DNA from: Clitoria ternatea
Lineage: Eukaryota > Streptophyta > Magnoliopsida > Fabales > Fabaceae
Assembly (NCBI GenBank): GCA_037962975.1
Contig: CM075669.1
Coordinates: forward strand, 244,751,351-244,815,350
DNA: 64,000 bases
Direction: 5' to 3'
The stretch's first letter is position 1. Each line of letters opens with the position of its first letter. Positions 34,873-44,520 of this stretch are shown here, piece after piece. The notes below the pieces were generated by a model that was not told where the DNA came from, ran no database searches, and worked only from the letters and a program-made list of their open reading frames with translations. The position numbers and the translations under genes are program-made.

Positions 34873-37438
34873 CTACTTTCTCTGGCTTGAATCTCCTTCT
34901 TTCCCTTTGCCTTTGCCTCCGACTTTGCCTTCTTCAGTGCGAGAGCTCGTTCCTGTGCTTATGGACTTCAGGAATGAAGGTCCCATTGATTGGCCTGCAG
35001 GTAAAGGAGCGAACTTATAAGGAGTGTTGGGCGGACTTTCATGATGCTTATCAACTATGGCCACCAGTTTCCCTTGATGAAACTCATAGAACGGGTCAAT
35101 ACCATTCAGATTAAGTTTCACCTTGGGATTCCGGTATTGAATTTGACGAACAGCCAACCCAAAGGATTCCTTGACTGCCTGATCGCACATATCCACAGCC
35201 TCGTCAAATTCCGCTTTTGTGTCCGCCAACTTTGAGAGCAGCTCCTTCTCCTTACGCGACCAATCTTCGGTTCCTCGAGCATAAACAACTTTGACTTCCT
35301 TAAGCTCCTCTTCCAGCTTTGAAGAGCGTTCCTTCTCCGCACAAAAACCGGAGTGGAGGTCGGAATTGATTTTCTTTTGATCAGCTACTTGGGCCTCCAA
35401 CTCCTTGGCAAGATGTTTTAGCCTGACAATTTCTTCATCCTTCTTATATCCTTCCTCTTTGGAAGCTTCTAATTTACTTTCTAAACGAAGGATGGTTGCC
35501 TTGTCCTTAGCAGCAGCAACGCTAAGGTCATTAACCTTGCCAACCAACAAGCTCAGCCTCTCATTCTCTTCTGGAAGCTTGCGAACCGATCTTAAGAGCC
35601 CGGATAATTCTGCCAGGTGCTTCTGTCCGGCATCGCAAGCTTTGGCTACTTCATCGCTCATCAATGAGGGCTTCAGCTTGTACGGAGTCTCAGGAACGAC
35701 CTCAGGAACAGAACCCTCGTATACCAGATATTGTGCAAGACCGGAGCTACTTTGAAGGGGGCGAGTAACTTTTGGTGCAAAGTAAGTCATTATTGGCTTT
35801 GCACCATAAGTGATCCCATCACCAGGAGCATCCGGAGTGGACCCTGCATCCAAAGCGGATCTTTCCACTTTCTTTCCCTTTGAAGGCTCCGGATCAGCAC
35901 TCTCACTTGAAATTTTTTGTTTTTTCGAAGAGGGTTGACGATCCGAGGTCCTTGAGGAACCGCGTTTTATAGTTTTCTTCTTTTCTCCGACCTTCTCAGC
36001 CGCAACCTTCTCAGATCCGCCCTCCAGTAAGGGAATATCGTCACCAGCAGATGAGGTTAAAATGATGGTCTCCGCTGTGGCTTTCTTCGAATTCCGTTTC
36101 GCCTGAATGTCATTTTCAGCTGCCACGGAATTCGCTCCAGCTTTGAGCCCCTTCAGTTTTTCCATCTCTGGAGACGCAGCTTCAATTTCAACTGTAAAAC
36201 CAAGCAACACGATTAGGAATCAAATACTTCAAGGCATGGACACGATAAAATATGAATATTAGCAGGAAAATTACGCAGATATTCCTCGCGGGTAGACCAC
36301 GATCCTAACAAACGCCTGCAAGAGAAAAATTGATGCGAGGCGGTGTAAGATTGAAGGGCGGAAAGAACGAAAACTAAAGACGGGCTTAGTTCATCCTCCT
36401 CAGTGTAGTACGCCTGAGAGGTCAGCAAAAAGTGTTCATGCGTCCAAGCCACTGGGAACTTCGGAAGCCCATCTTCAGTTAACCAAAAAACTGACTCGTC
36501 AGGGTGAACGCTAATCTTCGTGAAATAGGACTTGAATGAATGTCCATCAACTTTCGCGGAATCAGTGTACGCCTCAAAGTTGATAACCTTTGAGAGAGTC
36601 CGGAGGGATATCAAGCTCACTCCCCCTTCTCTTTATTTGCACGACGGACCACTTGGGCAAAATAAAAGAGCATGGCCACCGTCGGCTTGAAGTTGAAGTG
36701 CTCCCCAAGCACTTCAAGAGAACGGACTAATCCCCATCCGTTGGGGTGAAGCTGTGAAGGAGCGCAGTCCAGGAATCTCAGAACCCCCATCTGAAACTTC
36801 GAAAGGGGAAACCGCACACCAAGGTTCAAAAATAAAAAGTCATACATATACAAGGACCTTTCGTCCGGAGTATGACAAATTCGATCGGATGGCAACGGGG
36901 CTATCACCACGAAGCACTTCTTGTATTTATCCTTCTTGAAGACCGTGAAACGCGGCTCCAACTCCGCTCCCCCCTCTTGAGCGTGAACTGATGCTATTTC
37001 ACGAAACTCCTCAGCCACCCAGCTGAATGGGCGTTTCTGTTGGAATTTCACCCAATTTATCCGGTGTGCAACCACATTGCAGAGGCCGGATTGGGTCTTC
37101 AAGATATACTTCTCGGAAGGGGATTCCCCTTCAGACGACTTCCTCCCAGTAGCTTTCTTTGTCACCATTGTGAAAGCCTTGATGCTGCGATAAAATTCCA
37201 CATCATCAGAGACATATAAATCCCCACTCTCGACACTCTCGCTGGAGGAGGAAGACCCTGAAGAGGGTATAATCACCCTTCGCCTTTGATATTGCGACCC
37301 CTCCCTCTCTGTATTTCGTGGCCTCGACTGAAGGATCACTGGGATCCTACCACCACGAACACTAGGGTTTTGAGTCAAAGCCCTCCCTCCTCTTCCTCTA
37401 GGGCTAACGCCACTGAAGCTAACACCCTTCCTAGCCAT
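34873..37438 (-). pseudogene. Tat antisense gene, copy A, frameshifted
   Basis: Diverged paralogue of the copy B gene at 39292. Exon 1 runs 37438-36275 and exon 2 36191-34873, with an 83-nt GT-AG intron at the same place. Joined length is 2483 nt, one short of a whole frame: a one-base loss near 36618 shifts frame in the middle of the Transposase_28-like region, right after VVRRANK. The N-terminus (starting MARKGVSFSG) has about 100 extra residues, arginine/glycine-rich then serine-rich, compared with copy B. The C-terminal part is coiled coil plus the conserved block FGLAVRQIQYRNP and IDPFYEFHQGKLVA. Function unknown. Confidence 0.8.
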
Positions 37439-38161
37439 TCTCAAATATCGAAAAGAGATACAAAAAACGAAGGGAAAGTGGTTACCTAAGGATAGTGAAT
37501 TGAAATTCACAGAGGCGGACACGAAGAACTTCTTGGAACTTTTGCAGAGGTTCGTCAAGAAAGCAAGAAGAAATGGTAACTGAGATTGCCAAATATGCCT
37601 ATATCAGGGCACCAAAATTTTTCAAATACCCACTAAACATAACCTGTCGTTTATCCCCAAACGACTCCCCGTTTAGTGGACCAAAATTGTCGTTTAGTAC
37701 ATCAAGGCGCGAAAATGCCATCATTTTGTCACAGAGCCATTGAAATGGGCCTATTAAAACCAAATACTAGGCCCAACAAGACTATGCGTGACAGTTACTA
37801 AGACATGCGCACTTAACGCAATAATGGCGCGCCCACGTGAATTAAGGCATTAAATGTCCAATCATTAGAAACGTGGCCACCATTACTCGAATACCAAGGG
37901 TTGCGAAATTCGATAAACTTCTGATATTCCCATTGTCGAATCCGCCCTTAAAATTTCATCACTACGGAACATGGTTCCCAGAGCGGATATTTACACTTCG
38001 GTGCAAATCCGAAATCCAGACGTACTATGATCAATATAGCTCATATGAGCAAGTCAACTGCTTCCTCACATCAGCTAGGGGGCTAGTAGAGGTAAGACTC
38101 GGATTTCGGATGGAGCGAAAATTGCCAATTGAATCCGCACTCCCTTGATTGGAAAAATTCA
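37439..38161 (-). other. leader/promoter region of antisense gene A and module border
   Basis: On the minus strand, TAG|GTAACCAC near 37486 resembles the GAG|GTAACCA of the copy B leader, a possible leader intron donor. A weak TATAGGCATA lies near 37596. GCCCACGTGA (37831-37840) and CACATCAGCTAGGGGG (about 38068-38083) have counterparts just before the 3' LTR (42253 and about 42541). The end of module A therefore matches the end of the element. Confidence 0.5.
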
Positions 38162-38821
38162 CCAGGACGGATGATCTCAATCACTTATTCAGTGATTCGA
38201 TGATGTAACTCCTGGTACGAAGAACTCCAATAATCATTCCAGGACGGATGATCTCAATCACCTATTCAGTGATTCGACGATGTAACTCCTGGTATGAACA
38301 ACTCTCATCATCATTCTGAAAGTATTCACTCAATCCGTACTCCTACGATTGAAAAATGTCTCCAGGATGGATTATCTAAATCACTTAATCTGTGATCTGA
38401 CGATGTAACTCTTGACGATGTGTACTTTTCCAGAACGGATAACCTCAGTCACCCATTATGTGATATGACGATGTAACTCCTAACGCGGTGTACCTGCCCA
38501 GGACGGATGATCTCAATCACCCATGCTGTGATCTGACGATGTAACTCCTGGCGCCATACACACCCAAAGGACGGATGATCTCAATCACCTAATATGTGAC
38601 CTGATGACGTAGTTCCTGGTATCGTACACATCCCCAAGACGGATGATCTCAATCACTTATGAAGTGATTTAATGATAAAACACCTGACATGATCAATACT
38701 CATAATCATCTTTATGATGGAAAATTCCGAAAGTCAGTCCGCACTTTCGCTTTCTAGTGGTATTCTCCCAGGACGGATACTCTTTATCACCTATTCTGTG
38801 ATACAACGACGTAACTCCTGG
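38162..38821. repeat. hairpin-repeat array, eight units (module B)
   Basis: Collinear with the array at 121-782. Clear units are at 38162-38215, 38239-38292 and 38768-38821. Outer stem CCAGGA/TCCTGG, inner stem AATCAC/GTGATT, and TATCAC/GTGATA in the last unit. Spacers of 17 to over 100 bp are not repeats of each other. Confidence 0.85.
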
Positions 38822-39291
38822 CGTAGAAAAAACTCCCATCATCATCCTTATGATAAAGGACTCAAACACCACTTCCTTGCAGTTCCCTAAACTTGGAACA
38901 ATATTATCATCTCCTGTGAGAGCATTACGGATTAAAAGCAGTCATCCGTTCTGTTACACTACTTTGCTAAACAGCGGATCGACCCATCTTTCCCCAAAAG
39001 AATTAAGGATCATGCCCCAGAGACAGTCACCTTCTTCTTAATACGCACTTGGGGACATGTATATATTTATCCGTTCTAAATTTTATTTGTTACTTAATCT
39101 TCCGAGGCTATTATTTCAATCCGGCCTTAGATTAATTATACAGAACGGATTAGAAATGATTTATATATACATGAAACGACGAAGACAAATTTCTTCAATC
39201 AAAATTCATTCATTGAAATGAAATTACATACAATAGTTTAAAATCCGGAGTTGATCCCGGTACACAACTATACATGTAAATGAAAACAAAA

Positions 39292-41566
39292 CTACTGAGG
39301 AGGAATCTGTTCTTCAGTTTTTTGTGCCTCTTCAGCACTGGGCTCTTGTGCTCCTTCCTTTAGAACCTCCGCAGGAGTCTCGCCTCCAGGAGCCTCGGCC
39401 CTTTCTTCAGAAGAGGGAACCTCGGACGCAGGAAAGACGTAGTCAGGTCCCATGGATTGACCCTCAGGAAGAGGAGCCAAACCATATAAGGACGTCGGTG
39501 GATCTTCGTGACGACCATCCACCAGTGCGACTAACTTTCCCTCATGGAATTCATAATACGGATCCATCCCATAAAGGTTAAGTTTCGCAGTGGGGTTGCG
39601 GTAGAAGACTTGGCGTATGGCTAGACCGAAGGACTCTTCAACAGCCCGGCTGCATATGTCAACAGCTTCTTCTCTCTCAGCTTTCGCTGTAGCCAATTCT
39701 CCCCGCAACTTGGACAGCTCCTCACTAGATATCTCGGGCTCCACTTTCCTAGCCTTCAGTCCCTCTATCTCAAGAAGGAGCTTCTTCTCCCTTTGAGACC
39801 ACTCCTCAGCATCAGCCTTATTTTTATCCTGGCTGCTGCGGAGTTCTTCCTCCTTCTCTGCCACTTTGCCTTCCAAGTTTTTAAGATCGCCTTTGAGCTT
39901 GAGATTCTCTTTAGTTATGAGATCCCCAAACTCCTTAGACTTGTTAAGACGATCTTCCATTAACTTCATGGCGGCTTTGTCCTTGTCTGAGGAAAGGTTG
40001 AGCTCTTCTAATTTGTCACTCAGCTCCTCAACCTTGTCGACGTTCTTAGCCAACTCGCTGACGGAAGATAGCAATCCAGCAAGTTCGGCTAGCTGCCACC
40101 TTCCGGCCTCACACGCTTCTTCAATTTCTTTAACACTAAGCGTAGGCCGGAGTTTGTACATCGGTGGTGGAAGAGTGGCAAGAGTAGAACCTTCGTAGGA
40201 GAGGAAGGGGGTGAGAAACGAGGTCGTTGGGAAGGAGGTCGGCCCTGATCCAGAAACCCCAGCAGCAGTGCCTTTATTGAGATCGGAGGAAGCACCAATC
40301 CCTTCCGAGGTTACAACAGTCTTATCCTCCGGAGTCTTACGCTTTTTGGACGGGCCTCCCACTGAATCATTCCTGATTTTTCTTCTCCTCTCAGAAACTG
40401 GAGGTTGACCCGAGGCTGCTCCAACATCGGATGAACCGCCCTCAACCAGTGGGATGTCCCCTTCAGCATCCGAGGTCAAGATGATTACCTCAGGACGATC
40501 CTTAGTTGAGGGCCTGGGCTTCACTTCATTTTCACGGGTAACAGATTTACCAGCCGCCTTGAATTTCTTCAATTTGTCCATTTCTGGAGTTTGCTGTTCT
40601 ATTTCACCTGCATGAACAAACACAAGATGTCAGCACCTACAAATATTCTATATATATTTGATAAAGGAGAAAGGATGAAATAAAACGAGAAGTACGCAAA
40701 TATTCCTCCCGAACTCCGCTTGAGCTACTTAGCAAACGCCTACACGAGAAGACGTGACGACCTGTAGTGTGCGATTCAAGTGCGAACAACACTCTTGACG
40801 TCTCACGAGACAGATCGGATTGATCAGTGTAGTACGCGTGTGAGCTCAAGAGGAAATGTTTGTGTGTCCAACTCAGGGGAAATTTGTCAACGTCCTCTTC
40901 GTCCTTCCAAAATTTTGGTTTGCCCTTCTTGATGGAGATGCGAGTGAAGTAAGTCTTGAAGGACTTCCCATCAACCTTGGCAGAATCTGTATAAGACTCA
41001 AAGTTCACAAAGGAACAGAGAGTCCGGAGAGTCACCAGACCAACTCCACCCTGCTTGTTTGCTCTTCGAACTACCTGAGTGTAGTAGAACAGCATCGCTA
41101 CAGTTGGCGTGAAATTGAAGTGCTCCCCAAGCACTTCGAGAGCCCGGATGAGGCCCCAACCGTTGGGATGAAGTTGGGAAGGTGCACAATTCAGAAACTT
41201 TAAGACACCCATCTGGAGTTCGGTTAGGGGAAAACGAACTCCCAGATTATGAAAAATAAAGTCATACATGTATACAGAGCGGTCATTAGGAACGACGTGG
41301 CATATCCGCTCTGTCGGAAGTGGAGCGTAAACCCTATACCACTTCTTTGCCTCTTCATCCGTACTCAAAGTAAACCTCGGCTGGATCCGGGATCCCTCCT
41401 CATCCGCATGACGGGAGGCCAAGTCCTTAAACTCACTGGACACCCAGCAGAAAGGCCATTTAGCCTGAATCTCCTCCCAATTTAGCCTCGAAGCAACTAC
41501 GCTGTAGAGACCTTCTGCTGTCTTCGAAATGGCGTTATCTCCAGAAGATCCTTCTCCAGTTGCCAT
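39292..41566 (-). CDS. Tat element antisense gene, copy B, two exons, intact
   Basis: Exon 1 is 41566-40696 and exon 2 40607-39292, joined by an 88-nt GT-AG intron (donor TTTGC|GTACTT, acceptor CATGCAG|GTGAA), giving 728 aa with no break. The Transposase_28-like region occupies about residues 15-285 (motifs FHNLGVRFPLTELQMGVLKF, QLHPNGWGLIRALEVLGEHF). A linker rich in S/P/K follows, then about 200 residues of coiled coil, then the conserved block FGLAIRQVFYRNP with MDPYYEFHEGKLVA, and an acidic glutamate/proline-rich tail. It is nearly identical to the gene at 1263-3483 apart from small in-frame indels in exon 2. Extra antisense ORFs are known in Tat elements; their role is unknown. Confidence 0.78.
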
Positions 41567-42020
41567 TGGAAATATCTAGACCGAACTCCTTAATCTACGA
41601 TAAGAAATAAAATGTCGTCAGAAAGTTGCAATCATTACTCACTGCATTTCTAAAGCAATTACAATCAGAGGGCGACTCTGAGAAGGGAAAGGTCACTTCC
41701 CGCAGTGAGTAAGATCCCCTTTCTGAGCGACGCGGTTCAGTCTTAGGAAGAATCACAAGGATTCTTCCCCGCGACTATTAGGGTTGAGGGAAACTGATTC
41801 CCCCCCCCCTTTTTAGATGAAGCTTACTTTCTATAACTACGAGTAGCAAATCAAAGCGAAACTAAAGCGACAAGGAAAAGATGGTTACCTCAAATGACAG
41901 TGATGAATTTGAGGAACGAAGAAACCCTCGCAATGTAGGCGATAAACTTCCTTGCAAAATTTCTGCAGAGTTTCGTTGAGAAAGCAAAAGCAAGTGGAAC
42001 CCAGAATCCACTAAGTATTC

Positions 42021-42028
42021 CTTTTATA
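42021..42028 (-). promoter_or_regulatory. TATA box of antisense gene copy B
   Basis: TATAAAAG on the minus strand, about 455 bp before the ATG at 41566, conserved at 3932-3939 in the other element. A GAG|GTAACC donor-like site lies near 41888. Confidence 0.5.
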
Positions 42029-42544
42029 GGAAACAAAGAGGATCGGTTACCTCCTCTTGAAGTTGTGTCGTTCTCGATAAAACGCACCCGTTCACAAGCG
42101 AAACGACACAACCGTTCCAAATTCTTGGGCGCCAAAACGATAGCGACTCAGCAAAGGGCTATCCACTAGGCCCAAAAGTTTCGAAAATTTCAGGCCCATT
42201 AAGCCCAAAACGACGGTTAATGAGATTTTCATCTCAGGCGCAATAATTGCTTGCCCACGTGATTAAAAGCATTAATGTCTAATCATGCAACGCAATTCAC
42301 GCTTTACAGCCGTTACACGAACTTCAAGAGCTTTCAATTCCAATAAACTCTTGAAGTTCTCACACACAACGAATCTTTGTCTGAATTCGTTGTGACCGCA
42401 CCGACAGGTCGGATCTATTAATTTGAGAACGGTTCTTTACGAATGACAGCAGATGCTAAGGAACTGTTACACACGTAAGCTTACCGATATTAAGACCTCT
42501 CGCAGGTTGAGTAGCTTATATGAACAACTATTCAGTCCCTCACA

Positions 42545-42560
42545 CAAGCTAGGGGACATA
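42545..42560 (+). other. polypurine-tract position before 3' LTR
   Basis: The sequence ending AGCTAGGGGACATA abuts the 3' LTR. It is only partly purine, with AGGGGA as the purine core. The same end occurs before the LTR at 4470. Confidence 0.45.
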
Positions 42561-43293
42561 TGATCCGGTCTCAATACCGGTATCCGATCTGCTATACATA
42601 TTTCAACGTCTTTGATAAGACATCTACGTGTAACCGGTGTCATCGGTATACATCCGGACTGTAATTCCGTATCAGGCGTTCTCCCTATACCGGTTATCCA
42701 GGATAACACCATGACATCGGATAATACACACGTCACTGTGCAAAAGACAAGGATTGTTGCTACAGGGATCGATCAATAATTCCCTGCACTACGAGCCAAA
42801 TTCTGCTCACGGGAATGGTCAACTTGTTCCCTAATCCTAGTCTACATTCTCTATGCTCAATATAAAATAGCCACTTGACCCAATCATGCAGGTAAGTGCG
42901 TAATATAATAATGCTAATGGGAGTTGGTGGTTCCCCACCAACGAGTCCTCGTTAATCGAGCCAATCAGGTATATGAACTAACTTCATGATTGAAGTGAGG
43001 GATCTTCATCTTCAGCTCTTTTACGACTGATTATTCTCTGAATACATTCCTTACTTGGAATATAATCACTGACTTGAGCGTCGGAGAATCTTTGCAGGTG
43101 ACACCACCATTCGCCCACTTCAACGCGTTAGGTCGGTGTGAAGGATCTCCAGGACGCCCAATCCGCTCTCCTCATTCAGGGACAACGGATACACACATCG
43201 GATACACATACATCCGGTCTACTAGACGGTATTGACATACTATTCGTGACTGGCTTGAGATCGGATCTATTGACCCCGGTCTAGGACAGATCA
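42561..43293 (+). repeat. 3' LTR of complete Tat element
   Basis: 733 bp, differing from the 5' LTR at two positions that I can find (42901 and 43040). The hairpin GTTGGTGG-TTCC-CCACCAAC is at 42923-42942. Followed by target duplication AAAAT. Confidence 0.96.
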
Positions 43294-43298
43294 AAAAT

Positions 43299-44520
43299 CC
43301 AATTTCACTTTTGATTTTTTAAACATGGAAGAACAATAAAGTCTCAAATTTCAAAGTTTGAAATTCAAATTATTTCAATTTATCTTAAAATTTTTGAATC
43401 ATCAAATTTCTCATATTTCAAAAATTGGAAACTCTGGAATTTTATTAAAAATGAAAAATAAGAATGGTACTATTAGAAGAAAGGTGTGGTGTTAAAAGAA
43501 ACAACTTTTTTGCTGTCAAATATCCCTCTTCCACAATCCATATTTTTTTTTTTGGAACAACACAATTCATGGTTTGTACTGCATTATCAGGCCCATAGTA
43601 TAAATGAAAGCTGGACTCTTGGTGCCTTATATTGCCAGCTCATTGTGACGACCCAAAAAAAAAAAACTGAATGTGATGGAAAAGGAAGAAAAAAATATTT
43701 TTTTTCTTTTGTTAGTTAATCTTAAATTTAATTTCATTTTATGTTCCGTTATTCCTTTTACTTTTGTCGCATTAAAAAATATATACTCTTTTAGTATTTT
43801 AAAATTAGTGGAAAGAAAATATGAATAATGAAATATTATCTTTAACTCGAAATGAAAATAATAAAAATTGAGAGAAAACTGATTTTTAAAAGCACTGATA
43901 CAATGACCATTTTTCTTTCAATCCATAGTATAATTTTTTTTTCTTTCCTATGAAACCAACACAGCTTTAAATTTCATAATGATGCATATAAACTTATGCT
44001 ATGTTACACAGTAAGAGATAAAATTTTATTGATTATAAAAAAATAAAATTCTATTGTAATCAGAATAATAGTATTAGAAATAATTAAACTACACGCGTTT
44101 AGGTCTAAAGAACTGATAAAGGTCAACAATTATTAGATAGTGAAATCCTTTAAATAAAATATTAAAAAAATATAGGATTCCCCTTCACGTTTTTTTCTTA
44201 ACCACCCTTGCAGTTTCCACTCACAAAGAGCACGTGTAGTACAGCAGTTTATTTTATTTGTTTTGCTCAGTTACGTGGGTTTTTGCCGGGAGAGCAGAAA
44301 AGAAGGTGAAGAAAACCCGCTCCGAAAATTGGCATCAAATTTTGAAACACTAACTTGAGCGCGCCTTTTTCAATTTCGTACCCCCCCATTCTCATTTTCA
44401 CAATTCCCCCTCTCTTTCTTCCAATCACAATCACTTCACTCTTTGATTCCTTCTAATCGTATTCGTATCCTCCTCTCTCACATTCTGAACTCTCTCTCAC
44501 ACACACACACACACACAACC
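43299..44520 (+). other. DEK gene 5' flank
   Basis: No gene until the DEK start. CACGTG (G-box) is at 44231-44236, about 290 bp before the ATG. A (CA)n run occupies about 44498-44518 in the presumed leader. The left part is AT-rich and directly abuts the Tat target duplication. Confidence 0.55.

Larger units (their letters stand above)
27003..43293 (+). mobile_element. complete Tat-lineage Ty3/gypsy LTR retrotransposon, 16.3 kb
   Basis: Two 733-bp LTRs (27003-27735 and 42561-43293) are flanked by a perfect 5-bp target duplication AAAAT (26998-27002 and 43294-43298). The order is gag, protease, RT, RNase H, second RNase H, integrase on plus. Then come hairpin units, tandem repeats, antisense gene copy A, a hairpin array and antisense gene copy B. 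The double RNase H and extra antisense ORF place it in the Tat lineage. I found two LTR differences (27343 C/42901 T and 27482 A/43040 G), so the insertion is young. Gag has one in-frame stop and integrase one frameshift. The element lies between the divergent RMI1 and DEK genes. Confidence 0.95.

Noticed and set aside
41890..42135. 81-codon minus-strand ORF conserved in both Tat elements (also 3801-4046)
   Set aside because: It overlaps the TATAAAAG box and presumed leader of the antisense gene and shows no domain. Conservation is explained by shared element sequence.
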